Made by a program: the position numbers and the translations under genes. Positions 1 to 9,705 of a stretch of 64,000 bases of DNA are shown here, in pieces (position 1 is the first letter of the stretch; every line of letters begins with the position of its first letter). The DNA is from Lachnospiraceae bacterium (GTDB taxonomy: Bacteria > Bacillota > Clostridia > Lachnospirales > Lachnospiraceae). The stretch is taken from NCBI GenBank assembly GCA_014804615.1, contig JAAUZL010000008.1:190255-254254 (forward strand), read 5' to 3'. The notes below the pieces were generated by a model. It had not been told where the DNA came from. It was given only the letters and a program-made list of their open reading frames with translations, and made no database searches.

Positions 1-410
1 TCCAAATAATGCTCTATTACATATTTAGCTGTATAGGGCATTTCTAACGTCTGTAACTCTGAAATATCAAACCATTTCAATACACCTTCATTGGAAACAA
101 ACTCAGAATTTATACATTCGCATAATTCGGCAAAGAAATAATAGTTTTGCCTGATTTCACCATTTGTTCTTCTTAATGTTACATAACGCATTTCCACATT
201 TTTTAATTCTTTTTCTGTAATTCCGATTTCTTCTTCTAATTCTCGCAGCACACAGGCTTTTGCATTATCTAGCTCATTTTCTTCAAAATGGCCGCCTGCT
301 GAAGCTGTCCATACATTATTTACAACACGACCGCCTTGTCGATAAAGTAATAGTATTTTATTTTCATACCAAATATAAATGGAAGTCATATTTCTTAATT
401 TACCATTCAT
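1..410 (-). CDS. Nudix hydrolase, 3' end cut by window edge
   Basis: The reading frame starts with ATG at 410-408 and stays open to base 1, so the C-terminus lies outside the window. The visible protein begins MNGKLRNMTSIYIWYENKIL. It contains a Nudix box around residues 40-65 (GGHFEENEL...RELEEEIGI) with the glycine, the REL and EEIG elements, and two extra residues in the first loop. Nudix enzymes hydrolyse nucleoside diphosphates linked to another moiety; the substrate cannot be told. There is no clear Shine-Dalgarno besides an A/G-rich stretch upstream. The family call is firm, the start is likely but not proven. Confidence 0.8.
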   Translation of the reverse strand, partial: MNGKLRNMTSIYIWYENKILLLYRQGGRVVNNVWTASAGGHFEENELDNAKACVLRELEEEIGITEKELKNVEMRYVTLRRTNGEIRQNYYFFAELCECINSEFVSNEGVLKWFDISELQTLEMPYTAKYVIEHYL

Positions 411-561
411 AAGAACACCCTTTCAAATTTCGTTCCTCCGGTCGGACTGAAAGTAATCTGTGAAACGTCCATATATAAGCCTCCTGTGATTTTTAACTTT
501 ACAACATTATAACAGACCGGAATTGTAATATCTATCAAATTTGGTACTTATGGTGCAACGC

Positions 562-1908
562 TCAACTGTCCAAAAGAGAAGAATAAAGCTTCCACGCCAT
601 AAATACAGTCACCACAGCCGCCAGCATATCTGCCACCGGCTGTGCGTAGAGAACACCACGCAGTCCTAAAATCCTCGGAAGGAACAAAATAGCAGGCAGA
701 AAACAGATGCCCTGTCTGCAAGCTCCCAGAACACATCCCTCCTTCGCTTTTCCCATCACAAGAAATAAAAAACAATATACCGTGTGAAAACCAAATACCA
801 TGAAAGAAATCCCGTTTGCCCGCAGCGCCATCTGACCGATTCGCACCATCTCCCGGTCATTTTGGGTAAACTGCGATATCAGCGCCTCAGAGAATACGGA
901 CACCGTCAGGCCAAAACCCACGCAGAATATAGTGGACCAGATAACCGCCGTTCGGATTGCTTCCCGCAACCGCTTAAAATTACCAGATCCATAACTGAAT
1001 CCGGCAATCGGCTGGAACCCTTTCAGAAATCCAAACACCGCTAGACTTCCCATTGACATCATTTTTGTGACCGGTCCCATTGCAGCAAGCGCAGAGCCCC
1101 CATATTTTGTCGCCGCCTCGTTGGTCATCGCTATAGAAAAGCTTGTCAAAAGCTGAAACAGTAAGGTGGGAATTCCTATCTTTAAAATCTCGGTCAAAAT
1201 TTCTTTTGTGAACCGGCAATCCTTCCTCCGAAAATGAAATACGCTTTTCCCCTGGAAGATATACCAAAGATACACCAACGTGGAAACTGCCTGTGAAATT
1301 ACCGTGGCGATTGCCGCTCCGGCAACACCCAGATCAAGATAATAAATACAAATCGGATCTAACAGGACATTCAACCCGGCACCTGCCAGCAGTGCACACA
1401 TAGCTATTTTGGCGCCTCCTTCACTGGATACAATATTGTTCATGGTGACATTGAAAACGTTAAACAGGGAACCCACGATATAAATACCTGTATAAGTCAG
1501 CGCGTAGGGCATCACACTGTCAATCGCCCCCAGCCGACTCAAAATCGGCTTTAAAAAAAGAAGCATACAGAGTATGACAGCCGCTCCGCCAGAAACGCTA
1601 CCATACAAGGCAGTGCTGGCTACCTGCTCTGCCGTTTCCTTGTCTCCCCGCCCCAAAAGTCTGGAAAGATACGCTGCCGCCCCATTGCCAAACATCAGTC
1701 CTAAACCCACAACAACTTGTCCCAGCGGATAAGCCACCGTGACCGCGCCCATTTGTTCCGTTCCAAGTCCTCCCACAAAATAGGTGTCCACCAGATTATA
1801 AAGGGCATTGATCAACATACCGATCATCGTCGGAAGCCCCAAGGTCAGAAGCGCTTTCGGTATCGGGGCATTGCCAAGCAGCTCTATTTTGTTATTCTTT
1901 TCCTTCAT
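562..1908 (-). CDS. MATE family multidrug efflux transporter
   Basis: A 448-residue polytopic membrane protein with about twelve hydrophobic helices, the usual MATE length. It has the typical N-terminal pattern with GLPTMIGMLINALYNLVDTYFVG and repeated G/A-rich segments. The ATG at 1908 is preceded by AGGAG at good spacing; a frame-extending TTG six codons earlier would swallow that site, so the shorter start is preferred. It is transcribed divergently from a PadR regulator and shares its operator region, so it is probably the repressed target. MATE proteins export cationic drugs or metabolites using Na+ or H+ gradients; substrate unknown. Confidence 0.93.
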   Translation of the reverse strand: MKEKNNKIELLGNAPIPKALLTLGLPTMIGMLINALYNLVDTYFVGGLGTEQMGAVTVAYPLGQVVVGLGLMFGNGAAAYLSRLLGRGDKETAEQVASTALYGSVSGGAAVILCMLLFLKPILSRLGAIDSVMPYALTYTGIYIVGSLFNVFNVTMNNIVSSEGGAKIAMCALLAGAGLNVLLDPICIYYLDLGVAGAAIATVISQAVSTLVYLWYIFQGKSVFHFRRKDCRFTKEILTEILKIGIPTLLFQLLTSFSIAMTNEAATKYGGSALAAMGPVTKMMSMGSLAVFGFLKGFQPIAGFSYGSGNFKRLREAIRTAVIWSTIFCVGFGLTVSVFSEALISQFTQNDREMVRIGQMALRANGISFMVFGFHTVYCFLFLVMGKAKEGCVLGACRQGICFLPAILFLPRILGLRGVLYAQPVADMLAAVVTVFMAWKLYSSLLDS

Positions 1909-1946
1909 CTCATTTTCTCCTTTCAAGCAAATAATATCTTTTATAT

Positions 1947-2001
1947 TACTATAATTTATAGTAGTTGCGACGCAAAAAATATAGTACTATAATTTATAGT
2001 A
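1947..2001. promoter_or_regulatory. Twin palindromic operators between MATE and padR
   Basis: Two identical 17-bp perfect palindromes, TACTATAATTTATAGTA, lie at 1947-1963 and 1985-2001, 38 bp centre to centre. They sit in the divergent intergenic region. They are the obvious candidates for binding by the PadR protein encoded at 2032, which would repress both the transporter and itself. Confidence 0.8.
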
Positions 2002-2031
2002 TCTGTCAAGAAAGGATTAAAGGAGATTCGT

Positions 2032-2550
2032 ATGGCTACCATTGATTTAATCGTACTGGGAATGTTGAAGCAGAAATCATTAAGCGCTTATGATATGCAG
2101 AAGCTTGTAGAATACCGCAATATATCAAAGTGGGTCAAGATCAGCACCCCCTCTATCTACAAAAAAGTCATTCAGCTGGAAGAAAAGGGCCTCATCAAGA
2201 GCCACACAGAAAAGGAAGGGAACATGCCGGAAAAAGCGGTCTATTCTTTGACCCATCAGGGCGAGCAGGAATTTGAAAAGCTGATGTTTGAAATCTCTGC
2301 AAAATCAGTCAACATATTTCTGGACTTTAATGCCGTCATTGTCAATCTGGACAGCCTGTCCCCCGACAAGCAGAAGAAATGTCTGACAGAAATTGAAAAG
2401 AATGTGAAACAGCTCAAAGCATATCAGGAAAAAAATTGGCTGGAGAAGGAAAACAGGACTGATATTCCCGAAACCGGGAAAGCCGTTTTGCGGCAACAGC
2501 TTATGCTTACCCAGGCTATTGAAGATTGGATTGAGACAATAAAACGTTGA
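2032..2550 (+). CDS. PadR family transcriptional regulator
   Basis: A 172-residue protein with an N-terminal winged-helix PadR domain (residues 1-85: IDLIVLGMLKQKSLSAYDM, then the wing KAVYSLTHQG). It also has the C-terminal helical dimerisation half found in longer PadR proteins. AGGAG precedes the ATG by seven bases. PadR proteins are usually ligand-responsive repressors of adjacent transporters. Here the divergent MATE gene and the duplicated palindrome in the shared promoter support that role. Confidence 0.93.
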   Translation: MATIDLIVLGMLKQKSLSAYDMQKLVEYRNISKWVKISTPSIYKKVIQLEEKGLIKSHTEKEGNMPEKAVYSLTHQGEQEFEKLMFEISAKSVNIFLDFNAVIVNLDSLSPDKQKKCLTEIEKNVKQLKAYQEKNWLEKENRTDIPETGKAVLRQQLMLTQAIEDWIETIKR

Positions 2551-2574
2551 AAAAATTAATGGTTTTCCATTAAT
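2551..2574 (-). terminator. Hairpin between convergent genes
   Basis: ATTAATGG (2555-2562) and CCATTAAT (2567-2574) form an 8-bp stem with a TTTT loop. Read on the minus strand it is followed by a run of T, as expected for a terminator of the gene ending at 2652. It may also stop padR transcription. Confidence 0.55.
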
Positions 2575-2651
2575 TTGACAAATACCAATGCCGCACCCGA
2601 CCATGATTTAATCATCAAAATCTATCTCCTTTGATTCATGTTTCATAAAAT

Positions 2652-3449
2652 TTAGAAAAAAGAACGAACATATTCTATTACATTTTCATACTCCCTATCT
2701 ATATCTATCTCTCTCAAATCTTCTAAATAGTTCAAAATGTAACTCTTTTTATCTTCTATAATATTGCGCTGTAGAGATTCCAGTTGTCTCCATGTATCTA
2801 TATCGTCCATATAATTTACTCTTAATATCTTTATTTTTCTACCAATATACACATTGTTCATATATTGATAATAAACACCCTCATCCACCGGTTCAAGAAT
2901 AACTATCTTATTTCCATAAAAAGTTCTACTATGCTCTAAGCACATTTCAAAATGATCCAAATCGCTAAAATGTAATCCATTGTATGTTCCAAAATCCTCA
3001 TAAATCTCTCCCTCTATATACTCTTTCTTTAAATTTACATGCCTCGAAAATAAATCTTGATCTTTTAGGTCATAAGATAGTTTACAATATACTTGGTTAT
3101 TAAGTTCATATCCGTATCGAGCTTTAGATTGTGTTTTCATGACCCTGTCCGCTAAATCATTTATATCAAAAGGATCCGATTCCAAGTCTATTTTAACCAA
3201 TCTACCGCCTATTCCTTTTCCAATAAGCCATTTTTTATATATGCCAATATATCCGTTTATTGCTTGTCTATATAAATAATCCCATATTTCATTCTCATCA
3301 TTCGTCTTTCTTGCAGATTTCATTTCTTTTGCTGAGTATAGAGGTATTACATGAAAGTCCTCATTTTGTTCAGCTTTTTTATTATCAAATCTTTCTTTTT
3401 TTGATTTCCCTCTATTGAAAAGTATCAAACATATAATCTTTTGTAACAT
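2652..3449 (-). CDS. Hypothetical protein next to YobI-like NTPase
   Basis: A 265-residue, mostly soluble, charged protein that I do not recognise. The ATG is preceded by a modest GGGAAAA site. The N-terminus is hydrophobic for about a dozen residues, then strongly basic; the rest is mixed alpha/beta with many aromatic residues and acidic stretches. It lies 155 bp downstream of the large YobI-like membrane NTPase on the same strand, so the two may be co-transcribed and work together. Base composition is AT-rich like that gene and unlike the MATE/padR pair, suggesting acquisition together. Confidence 0.6.
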   Translation of the reverse strand: MLQKIICLILFNRGKSKKERFDNKKAEQNEDFHVIPLYSAKEMKSARKTNDENEIWDYLYRQAINGYIGIYKKWLIGKGIGGRLVKIDLESDPFDINDLADRVMKTQSKARYGYELNNQVYCKLSYDLKDQDLFSRHVNLKKEYIEGEIYEDFGTYNGLHFSDLDHFEMCLEHSRTFYGNKIVILEPVDEGVYYQYMNNVYIGRKIKILRVNYMDDIDTWRQLESLQRNIIEDKKSYILNYLEDLREIDIDREYENVIEYVRSFF

Positions 3450-3604
3450 TTTTCCCTAACCAACGACCCCACATAACTTTAAATTATAATTTATCAAACC
3501 TGATATGCCCTTTGTTTCTGTTAAGTGTACTTGCTTATGTTTTTTCGGTTCAATCTAGGACTAAATACGCAGGAATGAAATAAGTAACACGTCAAAATAA
3601 TTCA

Positions 3605-6600
3605 TCATTCTATAGACTGTGATTTGTTTCTTGCTCTCGTATATTTAGCCTTCAATCCCGGGTTAATTAATTTATCGTGTGTATTATTATATATCTTATC
3701 ATCATCCAACAGCTCGCCATTATCAATAATCCTTTTCACAAAATAGTCTGCCGCTTCAAATGAATCAAATCCCTCAATATGCGCAAAATATTTCCCTGCC
3801 TCATCCTCCGATAATGTATCAAATACATACCGTAACAAATCCATGCTCTGCATTACATATATATATTCAGTTATCTGATCACCCGCTTTTTCATATGCAT
3901 GATCATCGACAAGCTCTTTCAAAAATTCTTTATTCTCTAACATGTACTTTCTCGTGCCATTGAACGTCCCATTAAACATCCTTTTATATGTCTCCCATAA
4001 GATAGATTTTTTATCCTCCTCCATTTCAAATTTGCGCATTCCTCTCGTCCTTGAAGAAACATAACTAGCATACTCACCCATTTCATATAATTTTTTGTTG
4101 ATAGTTGAACTGTAAATTTGAATATTCGCTAAGTTTACAATATTCTTTATTGTGAAATCCTCAACCGTCTCCAAAGAGTTGATATACTGCAAATATTTTC
4201 CCAAAATCTCATCATCTTTATTTAAGTCAATATACAAATCCTTTTCCAATTCATCAATAGAAACTCCAATATGTTTCATAAATTTAATCTTTTCAGTAGC
4301 AGTCTTGATTTGCAAGAGTGTAATTAATTTCGTACTGATTTCATTTTTTCTTGCTTTAGACATTCTCCGATACTGAACTCCTCTATTTATGTTCAGCGCA
4401 TAAAAAAGACGCTCAGCAACCTCTTCTTTCAGCCCTAAAATATATTGGAATATATTATAACTTTCTGTTGAATTTCGGGATTTCTGATTAAAATATTGAG
4501 CTATATAATCCACTTCGCTTTCTGTAACTACACTTTCTTTTAAAATCATTATTGCATTCTCCACATTTGCAATCATCATAATTTCGCGCTGTGTTATTAT
4601 AGGAAAATCTCCGTTAAACAACATCATATACCCTGGTATAAATTCATCTTGTTTTAGTACCTCGGTTCTTAAATTGAGCCATACTGTATTATCATATTCG
4701 TAGAGCCACATTGTATTTTTCTCAATAGCTTGAATAACATTATTATCCCGTAAATCTATTTCATTTACTCGATCTACTGCCATATTACAAACATAATAAA
4801 TCCACTTTCCCATTTCTGCCAGTCTGTTGCACACCTTCGCAGAAAGCCCTCCTATCCATACTATTGAGGCAAGGGATTCTACTGCATTATTACTTAAATT
4901 CTCTACATCTTCTAACAAATCCACATATTTTTCTTTTGACAATACCTTCTTATTCACTTCTGCTACTAACACTTCTATAAATGGATCCGGCACTTCTTTA
5001 ATAGATATGCAATACTCATATATTAAATCATAACACTCTTCGATTCCAAAGTATTCTATCAGTGACAAATAAAATTTAATATAATCATCATTCTTTTTAA
5101 TATCTTCAATTATCTTTTTATGTATCAAAATACATTCATCAAAGCAGTTACCCATCTTAGAATAATTAATTATTTGCATAATTATTTTTATGTTTCCTAT
5201 ATAATCAATTTCTTCCTTAGAAATAAATACGTTCTCTCCCGTAAACATTTCCATAAAGTGTGTTGCCTCTTCTGGATGTGTCTTAATAATTTTCTCTCTA
5301 ATTTGTCTAATAACCTCTTTATCTTCGCTAGCTTCATTAAATATCTCCGCCATTTCCTTCCATACATCATTTTTATTATCAATATTAGTATATCGGACTA
5401 TGGTTTCAATATAATTTAGCGTACTAGAAAGATTAGCTTGATCATACTGAAATCCACGCAATATGTCTAATGCTTTTTGTCTAAATGTGTTAACTGCAAG
5501 ACAATATATTTTCTCAAATTCAATAATAAATCTGGGGAATGCCATATTTAACTGATTCACCTTATTTAATCCGTCAATGATCACACTACTATCTGTATTT
5601 CCCAAATGTTTCTTATAATCTTCGATATTTTTCGGTCTTTCATTGTATACTATACTATTAAATACAATCATTTCGCTAATATCATAGAGTTTACTCTCCT
5701 TAGGATAATTATAAAAATAAGTCCGGTAATTCGCATCTATAAGTTTTAGCTCAACAAGTTCTAGTAATGTCTTCTTAAATCCTTCTGATAAATTACCCAT
5801 TTCTACGTTCCAATTATTTATATCAGAATCCAATGTCCCCTCTATATAAGCCTCAATTATTTTTTCAAAATCCCTGTCCGCGACTTGGTAAAAATCCTCC
5901 TCATACTCCGTTATCAGATAAGTTGCCACGGCACACTTTTCAAATGTAATACCCCTTCCTCTAAATTTTTCATCAAGACTTTGATACAAAACTATTGACA
6001 TATTTAATCTGTTTTTAATCTCTCTGATTCCAAGTTTTTCTCCTCTAATAAGCCATTGCATCCCTACAATCTTATCTATTGAAGCTTCATCCAAGGATTG
6101 TATTAATCCCAAATCAAATAACTCTTCTCGTAATTCAAAAAGTAATCCCTCTAAAATTGCATCATAATTATCAATATTAATTTTTCTCAAATTAATAATA
6201 TAATCAAAAAATTTATCATAGAGTTTTTCTACATAATATGCTTCATCTAAACTATGCTCTTTCAGTTGAGACTCAGGTTTTATATTTACTACAAAAGTAA
6301 CTCTATTATTGTGAAATCTACTCCTAATATTTTGGTCTGTTAAATAATATTTTCTAATCTCTTTCAAAAAATTTTTCACTGCTATACTATTGCTTGTCCT
6401 ATCTAAATCCTCAATTACAAATATATAATGTCTGAAAAATTTTTTATATAAAACTTCCTGATTATAATAGTCTATCAAAACATTTTCATCAATCTCCCGT
6501 TTTCCCTCTGACCTTGCCGATGAAAAAATAAAATCAGCTCTAAACACAACAATAACAACACATACAATGCCCACAGCATATGAAAGATACATAATTATTT

Positions 6601-7165
6601 GAAGATCATTTGAGCTCATTTGCATAATTTGTTCAATTGTATTACCTAATCGTCTAATCCCTTCACCCAAGAATATTGCAACAATAGCTATTGCCAATAT
6701 AATATTTTTAATCCAACTATCACTCTGTATAGAGAACAATCCATAATTTTTGCTTAATCGTTTACTAATATAACTTCCTTTTAAAGGACTTAATTGGTTA
6801 ATTACATGAAAAAGGAATGTCTTATGCAGCTCACATACTGCATTTCCTCCTTCATTCAGTTTTTCCAATACTTCCCACATATTGATAACATATACGGACT
6901 TAGGTCTAAAATGAAATATCCCTTTCTGTATGCGCCTTTTATACATTGCTAACAAGCTAGACTTCCCCGAACCAAAATCCGAAGTTACAGCAATCATTTT
7001 AGCGCCATCATTAATAGCCGCCTCTAGTTTATCGACATAAACTTTTACTCCAACCCAGTCATTTGATTCGTCTTCAAGCGGTTGATTTAAAATTACTTGC
7101 CTATGATTTTGACAATTCATGTCAATAATTTTCTTTTGTATTCTTAATAATTTTTTCCTCAACAT
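3605..7165 (-). CDS. YobI/KAP-like membrane-anchored P-loop NTPase
   Basis: A 1186-residue protein. Walker A is SDFGSGKSSLL (about residues 62-72). Two hydrophobic helices follow at roughly 155-175 and 188-208. The Walker B is HYIFVIEDLDRTSNS near residue 250. This order (P-loop, transmembrane pair, then EDLDR) is that of KAP/YobI-type NTPases, which sit on the inner face of the membrane. The remaining 800 residues are helical and low in recognisable motifs, probably a solenoid sensor. Families of this kind recur in bacterial defence islands, but no function is shown here. An unknown 265-residue gene follows. GAGGAT precedes the ATG. Confidence 0.75.
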   Translation of the reverse strand: MLRKKLLRIQKKIIDMNCQNHRQVILNQPLEDESNDWVGVKVYVDKLEAAINDGAKMIAVTSDFGSGKSSLLAMYKRRIQKGIFHFRPKSVYVINMWEVLEKLNEGGNAVCELHKTFLFHVINQLSPLKGSYISKRLSKNYGLFSIQSDSWIKNIILAIAIVAIFLGEGIRRLGNTIEQIMQMSSNDLQIIMYLSYAVGIVCVVIVVFRADFIFSSARSEGKREIDENVLIDYYNQEVLYKKFFRHYIFVIEDLDRTSNSIAVKNFLKEIRKYYLTDQNIRSRFHNNRVTFVVNIKPESQLKEHSLDEAYYVEKLYDKFFDYIINLRKINIDNYDAILEGLLFELREELFDLGLIQSLDEASIDKIVGMQWLIRGEKLGIREIKNRLNMSIVLYQSLDEKFRGRGITFEKCAVATYLITEYEEDFYQVADRDFEKIIEAYIEGTLDSDINNWNVEMGNLSEGFKKTLLELVELKLIDANYRTYFYNYPKESKLYDISEMIVFNSIVYNERPKNIEDYKKHLGNTDSSVIIDGLNKVNQLNMAFPRFIIEFEKIYCLAVNTFRQKALDILRGFQYDQANLSSTLNYIETIVRYTNIDNKNDVWKEMAEIFNEASEDKEVIRQIREKIIKTHPEEATHFMEMFTGENVFISKEEIDYIGNIKIIMQIINYSKMGNCFDECILIHKKIIEDIKKNDDYIKFYLSLIEYFGIEECYDLIYEYCISIKEVPDPFIEVLVAEVNKKVLSKEKYVDLLEDVENLSNNAVESLASIVWIGGLSAKVCNRLAEMGKWIYYVCNMAVDRVNEIDLRDNNVIQAIEKNTMWLYEYDNTVWLNLRTEVLKQDEFIPGYMMLFNGDFPIITQREIMMIANVENAIMILKESVVTESEVDYIAQYFNQKSRNSTESYNIFQYILGLKEEVAERLFYALNINRGVQYRRMSKARKNEISTKLITLLQIKTATEKIKFMKHIGVSIDELEKDLYIDLNKDDEILGKYLQYINSLETVEDFTIKNIVNLANIQIYSSTINKKLYEMGEYASYVSSRTRGMRKFEMEEDKKSILWETYKRMFNGTFNGTRKYMLENKEFLKELVDDHAYEKAGDQITEYIYVMQSMDLLRYVFDTLSEDEAGKYFAHIEGFDSFEAADYFVKRIIDNGELLDDDKIYNNTHDKLINPGLKAKYTRARNKSQSIE

Positions 7166-7795
7166 AATTTAATCCTCAAAATACTAATCAAGCTTATATA
7201 TATTGTAATTTTGTATATATTCTTCTAATTATTTAATCGTGACAAATAATATTGTATTTCAAAAATAACATTTTAATTTACTTTTAAAGAGATTCTCGAA
7301 AAAAATGTAGGGCAACACTTGCTTCTCTATTTATGCAGATTAAATCAATCCCTATATTCTAGAAACCTAAATAATACTCCCTTGGTTGTTGTAATAGAAC
7401 AGTTGTCTCAATCTATTTCTTGGTAAACTTTAAGTTAATTCAAAAAAGCAATAAACATAAGCCATGATATTTGTCTCCCAATTCAGCATTCATCACATAA
7501 TTCGAGATAATTTATGATCAACCCGATATGAAAGAACCTCAAAAACACCTACGCACATGCATTTTCGAGGTTCTTTCTGTTATTCAAACTCAAAATTTTA
7601 CTGTTAATAACAATATTGGCATAAATTTCGTACAAATAGACACCCTTTTTTCAAGTATATCATTTATTTGAATATGCCGATTTTGCCATCACACGCACTC
7701 TTTTCCTAGTATTAATCTATTTCTAACTCTCTATTTTCTCTTTATCAAATACTCAAACTTTGTCATTTACATGTAAGCATCTACAAATATATAAG
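7166..7795. other. AT-rich intergenic region
   Basis: About 630 bp without a convincing gene, very AT-rich on both strands. It should hold the promoter of the YobI-like gene and the 3' signal of the DUF4062 gene. A perfect 10-bp hairpin lies at 7531-7576 and is listed separately. I see nothing else. Confidence 0.6.
7531..7576 (-). terminator. Hairpin downstream of DUF4062 gene
   Basis: AAAGAACCTC (7531-7540) pairs perfectly with GAGGTTCTTT (7567-7576) around a 26-nt loop. The position downstream of the minus-strand gene ending at 7796 fits a terminator. However, the loop is large, it lies 220 bp away, and the T tract is short. Confidence 0.4.
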
Positions 7796-8734
7796 CTAGC
7801 TAGCTCTAATTTCCAACCCCTTTTTTATAATTAATCCCAAATAAGAGGTATTTCTAAGTATTCGACCTTCATCCCACTTACTTAATTCTTTAATAGCACA
7901 AAATGCAGTTCTTATCTGAGCTCTAATTATATTTCCCGGCAATACGTTCTCTAACCAGTCTGCATTTTCTTTATCCGCATAGATTGATATCTGATGATCT
8001 ATTAATATTTCACCATCCTTTCCCAATATATATACATCAACAGAAAGTGTATCCCCTAATTCTAAACCCAATGTTTTAACAATATCATTTTTCAAGGAAT
8101 TTCCACTAAGTCCTGAAACCACTTTCATTTCAAGTTCAATTTCTATGCCCTGATATTTTACCGGGCGTAATAAAAACTTTCGAATTGTATCTTCATAATC
8201 TTCGCTGTTATCCGGCAACATCTTTGTGGTATCAATAGATATTTTTTCTAATCTTGAAAGTGCATCCATCACATCTTTAACAATTTTTTTACCCAAATCA
8301 TCTGGAGATGTAAAAAAACTGACCGTGTGCTGCTTTTTTAGATTCTTTTTAAATTCTGCTAGTTTCTCAGCTTTTTCTCCTATATCCACAAATTTAACTG
8401 GTATTAGATGTTCTTCGCTCATTATATATATCAATGTTGGAATTTTATTTTTTATGGCCTCATTATATTCCATTTGTGAAAATGACAGGCCACTCTCATC
8501 GTCTATTGAACCGTAACGCATTCCAATAATGCCTATGAAAAGCTTACTCTCTCTTACCTGAGACAAACATACTGTAAGAGAATCTTGAGGATTGGAACCA
8601 AAATATTCCATTCCTTTTATTATCTGTTCAAGCCGTATTAAATTTCTTTGTACCTCTTCACGGTAAGGAATTAAATCTTCATATGTAGAAGAAATAAAGA
8701 TTGGTATATGTTGCTTAATTTCTGTACTCGCCAT
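7796..8734 (-). CDS. DUF4062 domain protein
   Basis: A 312-residue protein with an N-terminal DUF4062 domain (residues 9-125). It shows the signature start IPIFISSTYEDLIPYREEV and the segments LFIGIIGMRYGS and SFSQMEYNEAI. DUF4062 has a TIR/SLOG-like alpha/beta fold and is common in predicted signalling and defence proteins. The remaining C-terminal half (about 150-312) resembles no family I can name. GAAAGGAAAA precedes the ATG. The gene stands alone between AT-rich spacers. A defence or NAD-related role would be inference only. Confidence 0.85.
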   Translation of the reverse strand: MASTEIKQHIPIFISSTYEDLIPYREEVQRNLIRLEQIIKGMEYFGSNPQDSLTVCLSQVRESKLFIGIIGMRYGSIDDESGLSFSQMEYNEAIKNKIPTLIYIMSEEHLIPVKFVDIGEKAEKLAEFKKNLKKQHTVSFFTSPDDLGKKIVKDVMDALSRLEKISIDTTKMLPDNSEDYEDTIRKFLLRPVKYQGIEIELEMKVVSGLSGNSLKNDIVKTLGLELGDTLSVDVYILGKDGEILIDHQISIYADKENADWLENVLPGNIIRAQIRTAFCAIKELSKWDEGRILRNTSYLGLIIKKGLEIRAS

Positions 8735-9462
8735 AATATTTTCCTTTCATATATTACATTTTTATCCTTACAAATTAACACTATTTCTATACTTTCCTGC
8801 CGTATCTATATTAAATACAAACATTCAATTAATTTATAACGCCGATGCCTATATATCATACAACAATGCAATTAACTTATCACAATTTTCATTCAAAAAA
8901 TAACATCCAATATTCTTGAAACACTAATGCAACCCTTATTCACTTTCGCAATACCACTTGTCTCCAAAAGCATCACTACTCTCTTTTCCTTAGAATCAAA
9001 TTGTCCAAAGCGATTTGTTGTTTTCAACAGAAACTACATATCTTGCTCTAATCATCGACTTACTTTTGAGCCACCTATTCTTGTAATGTCAGCATAAAAT
9101 CTCTATTTTCGACATCACACTTTCAATCAATCGTCATCTATTGACAAAATATTATCACAACCACACTATGTAGTCAACAAGGGTTGATACCAAAATCTAT
9201 CCCATACCACTTTTAAATTATGTCTTATAACTCATTCCCCTAAAAGCCACACGGTTTTATCATAGTTTAGATGGCCTTGTGAATATAGAAAAAACATTGC
9301 ATATAAATACGGCAAATAAAAAAATGCAAACAAGCAACTATTTCAACAAAAATAAAAAAGTCAACCCAACAGATCTCTCTGTTGGGCTTGTAACCATGAT
9401 AATATATATTTACAGATCAAGGATCGGAATTATACCATTAGTATCTGTATTATAAAGGCGAT
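8735..9462. other. AT-rich intergenic region
   Basis: About 730 bp with no open frame that has a ribosome site. Its right part carries the terminator at 9365-9386. The remainder may be decayed gene sequence, but I could not recover a readable protein from it. Confidence 0.5.
9365..9386 (-). terminator. Rho-independent terminator of the 9.5-11.8 kb operon
   Basis: CCCAACAGA (9365-9373) and TCTGTTGGG (9378-9386) form a perfect 9-bp stem with a 4-nt loop. On the minus strand it is followed by a T-rich run (complement of 9351-9360). The stem-loop and its upstream flank (CATGATAATATATATTTA) resemble the terminator at 52012-52037. Confidence 0.85.
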
Positions 9463-9678
9463 TTATTTCTTGAGCATTCGATACACTATAAATATAATGA
9501 TTGGAATCGCTATAAACCAGAAGTTCATAATAAGATATGCAATCACAGCTCCTCCAAACAAACTAATTATAAACTCTTTTATCAATCCTCTTCCCAAATC
9601 AAAATAAAACACACTAAAGAGTTTATGATATGCAATCCATACAAAAATTGCACATATAATGGTAAGTATTTCAAACAT
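9463..9678 (-). CDS. Small membrane protein
   Basis: A 71-residue protein that is almost entirely hydrophobic, with two or three membrane helices and a basic C-terminal tail (YRMLKK). AGGAGAAAATAAT precedes the ATG. It follows the 707-residue membrane gene by 27 bp and precedes a strong terminator, so the two form an operon. No family recognised; a partner subunit of the larger membrane protein is plausible. Confidence 0.7.
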   Translation of the reverse strand: MFEILTIICAIFVWIAYHKLFSVFYFDLGRGLIKEFIISLFGGAVIAYLIMNFWFIAIPIIIFIVYRMLKK

Positions 9679-9705
9679 ATTATTTTCTCCTATAGTATTT
9701 GCTTT

